This document shows positions 1-6,276 of a stretch of 8,362 nt of DNA, piece after piece (position 1 is the first letter of the stretch; the number at the start of each line of letters is the position of its first letter). The position numbers and the translations under genes were made by a program. Source of the DNA: JBOGGN01 sp050744165 (lineage in GTDB: Bacteria; Actinomycetota; Acidimicrobiia; Acidimicrobiales; Palsa-688); NCBI GenBank assembly GCA_050744165.1, contig JBOGGN010000075.1:1-8362 (forward strand), read 5' to 3'. The notes under the pieces were generated by a model. The model worked only from the letters and a program-made list of their open reading frames with translations, did no database searches and was not told the DNA's origin.

Positions 1-957
1 GAGTCCGGCCAGGTAGTTGGCGATGAACGGATGTCCGAGTAGGAACTCGGGAAAGGTGTTCTTGATGACAAGGGGGAGGGCGAAGGAGAAGCCGATGAAC
101 GACCCGAACGTCCCGACATAGAGCAACGACAGGACCCACGTCTGGGGATTGCCGAGCGACTCGGCATACGAGCGCTTGTCCGCCTTGGCCTGGGTCAGGC
201 TGTCCATAAATAACCACGCCCCAGCGGCTGCCACGGCGATCAACGGGAGCCACATCAGACCGGCATACGCCATGTGCACCTGGTGCTTGGGCAGCTTCAC
301 GCCGGCCGCGGTCACCCCAATGATGAGCACCAGGGGCACGAACAGTTGCGAGACGGCAACCCCCAGGTTGCCGCCGGCGGCGTTGATGCCGAGGGCTAAG
401 CCCTTCTTCTTTTCCGGGTAGAAGAACGAGATGTTGGCCATGGAGGACGAGAAAATGCAGCCGCCGACGCCGGCGGTGGCGGCGCAGGCCAGCAGCACCC
501 AGAACTGGTCGCCGTGGGGTTGGTGGGCCAACCAGTGGCTCGGCACGACGAAGGCGAGCAGCGCCGCGGGCAGGACGAGCAACGCGGCACTGAAAGTCGT
601 CCACGCCCGCCCGCCGAATCTCGCCACCGCGAACGTGTAGGGGATGCGAAGCAGCGAACCGATCAGGTTGGCCGCCAGCGTGAGGACGAACTGGTCCGAC
701 AGCGACATCGTGATGCCGATGTTGGCCAGGTTGATGACCACGATCGTCCAGATCACCCAGATGCAGAACCCGATATGGTCGGTCAGGACCGAGAAGGCCA
801 GGTTCTTCCGAGCCGTCTTGCGGCCCGCTCGGGCCCAGAACTCCGGGTCGTCGGGTTCCCACTGATCGATCCAGTGACCACCGCGCGCCGAATCCCTGAT
901 CGCGACGTTGGGCGAATAGGAATTGTCGGTATTCGGCTTGTCGATGACAGCGCTCAT
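1..957 (-). CDS. narK: NarK-type nitrate/nitrite transporter (MFS, NNP family), partial: N-terminal 319 residues
   Basis: An inner-membrane major facilitator expected to move nitrate and/or nitrite. The frame is open from ATG at 957 to the left edge, so the 3' end is missing; full NarK proteins are usually about 430-500 residues. Visible features: an N-terminal cytoplasmic segment with HWIDQWEPDDPEFW (residues 28-41), a first helix around 58-77 (DHIGFCIWVIWTIVVINL), and an arginine in helix 2 (R104, in LLRIPYTF) at the position of the substrate-binding Arg of E. coli NarK. The NNP signature follows: FFYPEKKKGLALG then INAAGGNLG (178-199). About seven membrane helices are present. The 957 ATG has no clear Shine-Dalgarno upstream, but the conserved N-terminal block starts soon after, so this start is reasonable. 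Import, export or exchange cannot be told from the sequence, and no nitrate reductase gene is in view. The family call is secure. Confidence 0.92.
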   Translation of the reverse strand, partial: MSAVIDKPNTDNSYSPNVAIRDSARGGHWIDQWEPDDPEFWARAGRKTARKNLAFSVLTDHIGFCIWVIWTIVVINLANIGITMSLSDQFVLTLAANLIGSLLRIPYTFAVARFGGRAWTTFSAALLVLPAALLAFVVPSHWLAHQPHGDQFWVLLACAATAGVGGCIFSSSMANISFFYPEKKKGLALGINAAGGNLGVAVSQLFVPLVLIIGVTAAGVKLPKHQVHMAYAGLMWLPLIAVAAAGAWLFMDSLTQAKADKRSYAESLGNPQTWVLSLLYVGTFGSFIGFSFALPLVIKNTFPEFLLGHPFIANYLAGL

Positions 958-1030
958 GAGATGCAGCCAAACCGACGTCTGTGTTGGTGTCGTTGCTGCC
1001 CCGTGAACCGCCAAGGTCGATCTGCGCACA

Positions 1031-1083
1031 CCTGGGCGCCTACCCATGTGAGGCGTTGCCTGGGGGCGCACCTAGATGAGGCG
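1031..1083. repeat. Two imperfect 25-bp direct repeats upstream of narK, candidate operator boxes
   Basis: Copy 1 spans 1031-1055 and copy 2 spans 1059-1083, a 28-bp period with a 3-nt gap. They match at 19 of 25 positions by hand alignment. The outer ends are identical (CCTGGG at the left, TGAGGCG at the right) and the middle diverges. Copy 1 also holds a 5-bp inverted repeat, CGCCT (1037-1041) with AGGCG (1051-1055). The pair lies 74-126 bp upstream of the narK start, a natural place for regulator boxes, but no known regulator motif was recognised. Confidence 0.45.
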
Positions 1084-1387
1084 GCGCCGGTATCGCCCGA
1101 CCTCGGCCGCCCTGCTGCCCGGGTGCTACCGCCGCCGCCGCTTGGTCCGACTATTCAATCTCGGCAGAAATGGGGGCACCCCCCGGTGGCGAGCAGAAAA
1201 GCGCACGTGCTGACAACCGTCCGCTTCGGCGATGTCGGGCGTCGCCGGGGGGCCTTATGGAGCGACTCTTTGCAAACGAAGCGGTCGCGCTCCACAGCCA
1301 ACACAGCGGGTCAGCTGTCGGGCGCTGGGCGGTCGCGCCGCCAATTCGGGGGGTCGGCTCGTTCAGCCCGGGACAAACCAGCAGCCG

Positions 1388-1393
1388 TAGTAT
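1388..1393 (+). promoter_or_regulatory. Candidate -10 box (TAGTAT) for the HExxH protein gene
   Basis: TAGTAT fits the actinobacterial -10 pattern TAnnnT. It would place transcription start near 1400, about 26 nt before the Shine-Dalgarno at 1426-1433. No good -35 hexamer is seen at the usual spacing, which is common for actinobacterial promoters. Confidence 0.4.
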
Positions 1394-1420
1394 GCTTCCG
1401 GGTACCGACCTTTCTGGAGC

Positions 1421-2374
1421 TTGACGGAAGGAGAGTGGATCCTGCGGGAACGTGAGCACCGTCGATCCAGCGCTGGAGCCCACTTTGGCGCCGGTGCTGT
1501 GACTGGCAACGGCCGAGTTGGACCCGCTGCTGGGAGCTCGGAAGCGCTGCTCGACCTTCAGCGTCGAATCGGGAATCGGGCGGTGGTCGACCTTTTGTTG
1601 CAGCGATCGGTGGTCTGGAAGGAGGGAACTCGAAAAAGGGTGCTGAATCAGGCCCTTCCGCTCGTAGAGCCCGCAGTCGCACACGACCACGGGACAACAT
1701 TCGGCATCCTCAACTCCGAGACCTTTCCCGAGCCCGGCGACGCCGCCAAGGGTGTCGCGGGACCCGAACTCAGGGTTGAGGAGCAGGGTGACGGATCGGC
1801 CATGGTATCGGTCAGCAAGGAACCGCGAAACGTTGCCAGCTACCGAGAGGACCTTCCCACGGCGCCCCCATGGAATGCCGGCACCTTCAAGAAGGACTAC
1901 ATCCGTGGCCTGCTGCATTGGGAACCTGACCTGGATCAACCTTCTGCCGAACTTCTCGCCAGCTATAATGGGGATTCGACGGAGATCCCGTTGGTCGCGG
2001 AAGGCAAGCCAGACAACTCGTCGTTCATCAAGTTGGTGGAAGGACACGAGGATCGTCATGTAAGCGACCTGAAGAACGCCGTGGACACAATTTTGAGGCC
2101 CTGGGATAGCAAGTTGCAGGTGGCGGCGCGCCAGCCGTTCGTGGCTAAGTCACGGGAGACGGCGGAGGCGGACTTCTACAAGAGTGTAGGCGGCACCGCG
2201 GCCGAGATAGGTACGAATATCGGTACAGACTTCAGAGAGACAGGACTGAAGTTCCACGGCGAGGACGATGGCAAGAATCCATCGATCGATAGAGTCCAGG
2301 AGCGATCATTGTTGGGCTCGGGCTACAACAAGAAGGTGTATTATCGATTGAAGCATCCCCTGTCCAAAGGCTGA
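1421..2374 (+). CDS. Unfamiliar protein with LQRxxGNRAV motif and HExxH metallopeptidase-like domain
   Basis: Exact function not recognised. Residues are numbered from TTG 1421 (317 aa); CTG 1442 gives 310 aa and is better placed after the ribosome-binding sequence. Residues 43-62 read LLDLQRRIGNRAVVDLLLQR. From memory, this short helical motif recurs near the N-terminus of actinobacterial proteins linked to DUF4157 and extracellular contractile injection systems (eCIS). The C-terminal half has GHEDRHVSDL (208-217), whose HEDRH at 209-213 is a zincin HExxH motif. It is followed by RPWD (226-229), AEADFYKSVGGT (248-259) and LKFHGED (276-282), so Glu or His residues could supply a third metal ligand. 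There is no signal peptide or membrane helix. AGA, ATA, AAT and TTT codons are commoner than in the operon to the right, hinting at separate ancestry. Inference: a metallopeptidase-like cargo, effector or toxin. An inactive binding domain is also possible. No eCIS structural gene or clear immunity gene is adjacent. Confidence 0.65.
   Translation: MTEGEWILREREHRRSSAGAHFGAGAVTGNGRVGPAAGSSEALLDLQRRIGNRAVVDLLLQRSVVWKEGTRKRVLNQALPLVEPAVAHDHGTTFGILNSETFPEPGDAAKGVAGPELRVEEQGDGSAMVSVSKEPRNVASYREDLPTAPPWNAGTFKKDYIRGLLHWEPDLDQPSAELLASYNGDSTEIPLVAEGKPDNSSFIKLVEGHEDRHVSDLKNAVDTILRPWDSKLQVAARQPFVAKSRETAEADFYKSVGGTAAEIGTNIGTDFRETGLKFHGEDDGKNPSIDRVQERSLLGSGYNKKVYYRLKHPLSKG
1426..1433 (+). promoter_or_regulatory. 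Shine-Dalgarno GGAAGGAG that complicates the start choice
   Basis: This is the best ribosome-binding sequence near the left end of the HExxH reading frame. It lies inside the frame if TTG 1421 is the start. It sits 8 nt before an in-frame CTG at 1442 and 18 nt before an out-of-frame GTG at 1452, which stops at TGA 1500-1502. TTG 1421 has only a GGAG 1 nt away, which is too close. The sequence therefore favours the rare CTG start, or a reading-frame lesion between GTG 1452 and the main frame. Confidence 0.5.
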
Positions 2375-2843
2375 GTCAAGATAGGCGAGGATGCTGTGAC
2401 CTGGTCTTTCGCGAGGGTGCTGAAGTTCGGGCTTGGGGGTGATACAAGCTGGGGGGTCAGTTCGGAGGCTCAGAGAGCCAAGTGATGAGGGCGTCGATAC
2501 CCCAGATCATGGACTCGAGTACCTTCCCCTCGGCGACGCTGCGTTACAGGTGGTGGGTCGACCATGGGCAACGATGGGAGCGAATCGATTACGCCGTGAG
2601 TCACGAGGCGACCTCTGCGGCGTCCTCCCCTAGCTGGCTGTGGAAGGTTGTAGGTTCATGCCGACGGCGGCGGTGCGGCAAGACCGTTGAGGATGCTCCG
2701 GATCTCTCGGCCGTTGCGAAGGTGAAGCTTTCGCAGCCGCTGTCGCGTAGGTCGGTACGTCGGCGAGCGACAAGACGATGGCGCCGGCCCCACGCTAAGT
2801 GTGAACATTCCCACTCCTAAGAACAGTCGCCGAGTATTGCCGA
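2375..2843. other. Gene-poor stretch between the HExxH gene and the HTH pseudogene
   Basis: About 470 bp with no gene I can support. A plus-strand frame at 2482-2820 (ATG start, 112 codons) has a plausible first half (LRYRWWVDHGQRWERIDYAV), but its second half is Arg-rich and looks like read-through of non-coding GC-rich DNA. No ribosome-binding sequence of note precedes it. A downstream immunity gene would be expected here if the upstream protein is a toxin, but this frame cannot be assigned that role. Small hairpins occur at 2467-2479 (GGCTC-AGA-GAGCC) and 2716-2734 (GCGAA/TTCGC). It may be remnant DNA. Confidence 0.5.
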
Positions 2844-3316
2844 GTGGCAAGCGCCGACCTGCTCCTGCACCCAGTGCGCCTGCGAATCATCAAGGCCTTC
2901 CTCGGCGACCGAGCCCTGACTACCGCCCAGCTGGCAGCCGAGCTCGACGACGTCCCCCCGGGAGCCTGTACCGCCACGTGTCGCGCTTAACCCAGGCGGG
3001 AATCCTCCACATGGTGGCCGACGCCGCAGCAATGGACCGCGACCAGCACGCTCATGCGTTTATGGCCTTCGTGGTAGGGCTGCTGGGCGACTTCGACCGC
3101 TCTTTGGCGGCCGGCGGACCCGACCATGACCCCGACCTGGCGCGCGATGAGATCAGCTACCGGGCAGCAGGAATGTGGCTCACCGACGCGGAACAGACCG
3201 ACTTCGTCCGTGACCTGATGGCCGTTGTCCAACCCCGGTTAGCCAATCCTCCGGCCAAGGGTCGACGGCGACGCCTGCTCTACAGCGTCTTTCTACCGGG
3301 ACCGGAGACCGACTAG
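2844..3316 (+). pseudogene. HTH (ArsR-like) transcriptional regulator, frameshifted and internally deleted
   Basis: The N-terminal part is read from GTG 2844: MASADLLLHPVRLRI, then LGDRALTTAQLAAEL, ending DDVPP near 2960. This is the start of a winged-helix regulator of the LLLHPVRLRI type common in actinobacteria. The recognition helix, SLYRHVSRLTQAGIL, is in a different frame from 2963 onward, so one base is missing in the CCCCCCGGG run at 2954-2962. The C-terminal domain continues to TAG 3314-3316 with AFMAFVVGLLGDFDR, GMWLTDAEQTDF, PRLANPPAKGRRRRLL and FLPGPETD. Between AGILHMVAD and AAAMDRDQHAHAF, around 3018-3026, the family (from memory) has a further stretch of about 25 residues, the wing and linker with an RRVRGAVERTY-like segment. 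That stretch is absent here. With two lesions, loss of function is likely. A 101-residue C-terminal piece could still be translated from ATG 3011. A sequencing error could explain the frameshift but not the deletion. Confidence 0.78.
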
Positions 3317-4341
3317 GCAGCCTCGATCCGGTCCCCACACCCCGTGAGGTCGTACCCCCCGAACAGCGCTACTCGCTGCAGAAAGGCCGGCGCCACAAGG
3401 GCTTCGCCCAGCGCCGTAAGCCCAGGATGTCCAAGCCACCGGGCATCGACCCACAGCTCCACGACGTGCTCCTCGAGCGCCAGAAAATCAAGCTTGAAAG
3501 CCTGCGCCGCCGCCGCAATGGTGACCGCGGCACTCCCCGTCTCGTTGGCCCGCCGCGCGGCGTCGAGATGGCCCGTGGCGACGGGACCGGCGGGAAGCTT
3601 CAACCCCGCCGAACGGGTGGCCCGAACCAGCGCCTGCTGCGACACCGCCGCCGCGTCCTGCTGAACGATGGGCCCGGCCCCTCGAAGCAATGAGGCAAGG
3701 GTGGGGGGCCGCTTGCGCGTGGTGTACGCCAAGCCAACCTGCCACCTGGCCAAATGCCAGCGAACCACGCTGGTCGGTGCCGGTGGCAGGAAGCCGCTGC
3801 GGCCGTGGACGACGGCAGCGTGAACGTTGCCCTCGGTCATGGCAGTCAGGGCCCGCCCGGTGGGAGCCGGCACCGCCAGCAAGCTCGACGGCCCGAGACC
3901 GGCCAGCAGGGCTTCAAGCACACCGAGCACCGGGTCGCAACCGGCCACGACGAATCCCGCGGGGCTCGCCGCGGGCAGCACCCGGACCCCGCCCTCCTCG
4001 ACCACGGCGTCAGGCGTGGCCCATACCGATCCCCGCGTCGCGTGGTCCGGGAGCTCGGCCGCCACTAAGCGCGTGTCGACCCGCCCCAACCGAAGCAGCA
4101 TCCCTGGGCGCAAGGTGCCGCCGAGGGCGGCGGTGATCGGTGTGTTCTGGGGTGCAAACAGTCCCTCCACGGACGTCCCCAACGCCCGGGCGATGCCGAG
4201 GGCGGCATCGACCGCGGGCGAATGCCGTCCCGCCTCCACGGCGGCCACCAACTGGCGGCTCACGCCGGCCTTCGTCGCCAAATCCGCCTGAGTCATGCCG
4301 CAGGCCAGGCGGCGCTCCCGTACTCCGTAATTGCCTGCCAT
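3313..4341 (-). CDS. XRE-family regulator with C-terminal periplasmic-binding-protein-like (PBP_like) domain
   Basis: A cytoplasmic one-component regulator of 342 residues. The N-terminal XRE helix-turn-helix spans roughly residues 5-63 (RERRLACGMTQADLA, then GVSRQLVAAVEAGRHSP). After a linker, about 75-330 resembles the PBP_like substrate-binding domain (Pfam PF12727 type) related to molybdate-binding ModA folds. VVAGCDPVLGVLEALL (131-146) and AAVTIAAAAQAFKLDFLALE (271-290) are the clearest parts. A small ligand probably binds this domain and alters DNA binding; an oxyanion such as molybdate is a guess from the fold. ATG 4341 was chosen because GGGAG lies 5 nt upstream and the HTH begins directly after it. 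An upstream ATG at 4482 would add 47 residues with no domain. It is divergent to the ABC/two-component operon and may control it or itself. Its TAG stop shares the CTAG at 3313-3316 with the stop of the converging pseudogene. Confidence 0.85.
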   Translation of the reverse strand: MAGNYGVRERRLACGMTQADLATKAGVSRQLVAAVEAGRHSPAVDAALGIARALGTSVEGLFAPQNTPITAALGGTLRPGMLLRLGRVDTRLVAAELPDHATRGSVWATPDAVVEEGGVRVLPAASPAGFVVAGCDPVLGVLEALLAGLGPSSLLAVPAPTGRALTAMTEGNVHAAVVHGRSGFLPPAPTSVVRWHLARWQVGLAYTTRKRPPTLASLLRGAGPIVQQDAAAVSQQALVRATRSAGLKLPAGPVATGHLDAARRANETGSAAVTIAAAAQAFKLDFLALEEHVVELWVDARWLGHPGLTALGEALVAPAFLQRVALFGGYDLTGCGDRIEAA

Positions 4342-4414
4342 AGATGCTCCCACCCCTGGTCGATCGACAGTTTTGATGCCCCAGCGGGTCCGGACGGATC
4401 CTTGATGCCAAACG

Positions 4415-4436
4415 CCAGGATACTGGAATTCCCAGG
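4415..4436. promoter_or_regulatory. CCAG/CTGG inverted-repeat cluster upstream of the XRE regulator
   Basis: CCAG-GATA-CTGG (4415-4426) is followed by AATT and CCCAGG, so the CTGG half-site can pair in either direction; GGAATTCC at 4425-4432 is a perfect 8-bp palindrome. It lies 74-95 bp upstream of the regulator's ATG, where an autoregulatory operator would be expected. Purely a pattern observation; no binding motif was recognised. Confidence 0.3.
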
Positions 4437-4509
4437 TCAAAGGGGTCGAAAAACTCCCCGCCCTCCGCGGATGCACCCTCAAGGGGGCGCACGCCGATCC
4501 TCAAACGCA

Positions 4510-4521
4510 TGACAAATGTCA
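4510..4521. promoter_or_regulatory. Perfect 12-bp inverted repeat TGACAAATGTCA in the divergent region
   Basis: The arms TGACA and TGTCA are separated by AA. The site lies 62-73 bp upstream of the ABC ATPase GTG and about 170 bp upstream of the XRE regulator ATG. It is AT-richer than its surroundings and symmetric, as for a dimeric regulator. Candidates are the divergent XRE protein or the operon's own LuxR-type response regulator; the sequence does not decide between them. Confidence 0.4.
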
Positions 4522-4569
4522 CCCACGATTGCTGCCCCCCGGCACTACCGAGCCCAGGGCGTGTGGCCG

Positions 4570-4583
4570 CACAATAGGGACCG
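4570..4583 (+). promoter_or_regulatory. Possible -10 region of the operon, with leaderless start at GTG 4583
   Basis: CACAAT (4570-4575) followed by AGGGACC leads straight into GTG 4583. The hexamer has only the conserved A at position 2 and T at position 6 of TAnnnT. The spacing would put transcription start at or next to the GTG, so the mRNA could be leaderless. Alternatively AGGGA (4576-4580) could act as a ribosome-binding sequence, but only 2 nt separate it from the GTG. Confidence 0.3.
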
Positions 4584-5551
4584 TGACTCCCTTCTCAAGA
4601 GAACCCTTGGCGCGGGGCATCGTGGCGTCCGGCCTGACCAAGTCGTTCGGTTCGGTCCGCGCCGTACGGGGCATCGATTTCCGCATCCAGCCAGGAGAAA
4701 CCGTCGCCCTCCTTGGTCCCAACGGGGCCGGAAAGTCGACAACGATCGACATGCTGCTCGGCCTCACCCGACCGGACTCGGGCACGGTGTCGGTCTTCGG
4801 TCTGGCTCCGAGCGATGCCGTGAAGTCGGGGGCGGTCGCCGCCATGCTGCAGGTCGGGGCACTGATCAAAGAGCTCTCGGTCCGGGAGCTTGTCACCATG
4901 GTCGCCTCTCTGTACCCCCACCCGATGAACGTGGACGAGGTGCTGCGCCTGACCGGGGCGCAGGAGTTTGCCGAGCAGCGCACCAACAAGCTGTCCGGCG
5001 GCCAGGTGCAACGGGTTCGCTTCGCCGTGGCATTGGTGGCCGACGCCGAGCTGCTGGTTCTCGACGAGCCCACTGCTGCCCTGGACGTGGAGGGCCGCCG
5101 CGAGTTCTGGGCCGCCATGCGGTCCTTCGCCGCCCGCGGCAAGACCATCTTGTTCGCCACCCACTACCTGGAGGAGGCCGACGCCTACTCCGACCGCATC
5201 ATCCTCCTGGCCCACGGCCACGTGGTGGCCGATGGTCCCGCCACGGAGATCAAGTCGCGGGTGGGCCTGCGTACCGTCCGGGCCACGCTGGAGGACGTCC
5301 CCGTCGTCACCTTGATGACCCTGCCCGGGGTCAAGAGCGCCGAGCGCCACGGTGACGCCATCGTGCTCAGTTGCTCCGACTCCGACCACGCGCTCCGGGC
5401 CTTGCTGGCGGCCTACCCCGCCGCCCGCGACATCGAGGTGCGCGGCGCCGGCTTGGAGGAAGCCTTCCTCGAACTCACCGGCGATCCGGACATGCAACCC
5501 TCGCCAGCTTTGCAACCCTCGCCATTTCCGCCCTTGGAGGCAACCCGATGA
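4583..5551 (+). CDS. ABC transporter ATP-binding protein, DrrA-like (drug/lipid exporter)
   Basis: The cytoplasmic ATPase of an ABC-2 exporter, 322 residues from GTG 4583. All motors of the family are present: Walker A GPNGAGKST (45-53), Q-loop glutamine in MLQVGAL (Q90), signature LSGGQVQR (137-144), Walker B LLVLDEP (157-163) with the D-loop AALD, and H-loop ATHYLEEAD (H194). The C-terminal GLEEAFLELTGD is typical of the DrrA group. After it comes a short low-complexity tail with LQPSP-like duplication, encoded by a 14-bp repeat. GTG 4583 was chosen because the conserved ABC core starts about 12 residues later. TTG 4529 would add 18 residues without conserved content or a ribosome-binding sequence. 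Its stop overlaps the permease ATG as ATGA (5548-5551), so the two are translationally coupled. The substrate is unknown; antibiotic or membrane-active lipid export is inferred from the family and the linked sensor kinase. Confidence 0.92.
   Translation: MTPFSREPLARGIVASGLTKSFGSVRAVRGIDFRIQPGETVALLGPNGAGKSTTIDMLLGLTRPDSGTVSVFGLAPSDAVKSGAVAAMLQVGALIKELSVRELVTMVASLYPHPMNVDEVLRLTGAQEFAEQRTNKLSGGQVQRVRFAVALVADAELLVLDEPTAALDVEGRREFWAAMRSFAARGKTILFATHYLEEADAYSDRIILLAHGHVVADGPATEIKSRVGLRTVRATLEDVPVVTLMTLPGVKSAERHGDAIVLSCSDSDHALRALLAAYPAARDIEVRGAGLEEAFLELTGDPDMQPSPALQPSPFPPLEATR
5493..5524 (+). repeat. 14-bp direct repeat (period 18) in the ATPase tail
   Basis: TGCAACCCTCGCCA occurs at 5493-5506 and again at 5511-5524, encoding QPSP twice (MQPSPA, LQPSPF). 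It follows the conserved end of the ATPase and looks like a recent in-frame duplication in a non-conserved tail. Confidence 0.8.
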
Positions 5552-6276
5552 CCGCCGTCACCTACACCCGCTACGAACTCCTGCGCACCATCAGGAACCG
5601 ACGGTTCTTTATCTTCACCCTCGCCTTCCCGCTGATCCTGTTCTTGTCGATCGGGGGCGCCCACCAAGGCGCCAAAATCGACGGCGTCTCCTTCACCCTG
5701 TACTACATGTCGGGGATGGTGGCATGGGGCGCCATGGGAGCAGTGGTGGCCGGTGGCGGCCGCATCGCCCTGGAACGTGAGGTCGGCTGGAACCGCCAGC
5801 TGCGCATCACGCCCCTCAGCGTCGCCTCCTATTTCCGGGCCAAGGTCGTCTCCAGCTACCTAATGGCCTTCCTGACCCTGGTGCTCCTGTGTGTGGCCGG
5901 CGCCGCGTACGGCGTCCACCTCGGAGCGGGCCGCTGGTTGGAGATGGGTGGCTTGGTGCTCTTCGGCCTGGTGCCCTTCACCATCCTCGGCATCATGGTG
6001 GGACATGTCATCAACCCCGACGCCTTCGGCCCCGTGCTCGGCGGCGGCACGTCGCTGCTCGCCCTCCTGTCGGGCGCCTTCGGGCCGATTGTCAACGGCG
6101 GCTTCCTGCTCACCGTGATCAAGGCCCTGCCCAGTTACTGGCTGGTCCAAGCCGGCAAGACGGCCCAGGGCGGCGGTGGCTGGCCGGTTGAGGGATGGAT
6201 CTCGGTGATCGGCTGGTCGATCGTGCTGCTGGCCCTTGCGGTCCGGGTCTACGAGCGGGACACCAAGCGGCAGTGA
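5548..6276 (+). CDS. ABC-2 type transporter permease, DrrB-like
   Basis: The membrane partner of the upstream ATPase, 242 residues with about six helices: roughly 20-36, 48-70, 100-122, 131-152, 164-182 and 215-234. The cytoplasmic segment LEREVGWNRQLRITPLS (75-91), between helices 2 and 3, matches the ER(E)xGWxRQLRxTPL block of ABC-2 exporters that touches the ATPase. The start is ATG 5548, with GGAGG at 5535-5539 at 8-nt spacing. It overlaps the ATPase stop by ATGA, while its own stop overlaps the kinase start by GTGA. An upstream in-frame extension to 5371 lies inside the ATPase gene and was not used. The length is normal for a half-size permease, so two copies would pair with two ATPases. 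The substrate is not readable from the sequence. Confidence 0.92.
   Translation: MTAVTYTRYELLRTIRNRRFFIFTLAFPLILFLSIGGAHQGAKIDGVSFTLYYMSGMVAWGAMGAVVAGGGRIALEREVGWNRQLRITPLSVASYFRAKVVSSYLMAFLTLVLLCVAGAAYGVHLGAGRWLEMGGLVLFGLVPFTILGIMVGHVINPDAFGPVLGGGTSLLALLSGAFGPIVNGGFLLTVIKALPSYWLVQAGKTAQGGGGWPVEGWISVIGWSIVLLALAVRVYERDTKRQ

Larger units (their letters stand above)
958..1420. other. Divergent intergenic region between narK and the HExxH protein
   Basis: A 463-bp stretch with no gene I can support. Frames that cross it are compositionally GC-driven and mostly antisense extensions of neighbours. It contains an imperfect 25-bp direct repeat close to narK (1031-1083), a GC-rich hairpin at 1227-1247 (CGGCGA/TCGCCG, 9-nt loop), and a TAGTAT box at 1388-1393. 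It should carry the promoters of both flanking genes. No tRNA or known riboswitch was recognised. Confidence 0.6.

Noticed and set aside
1176..1193. GGGGGCACCCCCC run as a possible terminator hairpin
   Set aside because: The loop would be only about 4 nt with no T-tract, and it does not follow the end of any gene; narK starts, not ends, on this side.
514..1455. 313-codon plus-strand frame
   Set aside because: It is antisense to narK and runs into the intergenic region. The translation is Arg/Asp-rich with no domain, and narK motifs on the other strand are unmistakable.
1151..2059. 302-codon minus-strand frame opposite the HExxH gene
   Set aside because: No recognisable motif. The plus strand has a Shine-Dalgarno, a -10 candidate and two meaningful motifs, so this is an antisense shadow.
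2620..2690. Possible tRNA T-arm-like string (GGTTGTAGGTTCA)
   Set aside because: No matching acceptor stem, anticodon arm or conserved GTTCRA loop could be assembled around it.
4010..4522. 170-codon minus-strand frame overlapping the XRE regulator
   Set aside because: It is in another frame of the same strand and lacks the HTH pattern, which is clear in the chosen frame.
4595..5515. 306-codon minus-strand frame opposite the ABC ATPase
   Set aside because: It is the shadow of a gene with complete Walker A, signature and Walker B motifs.
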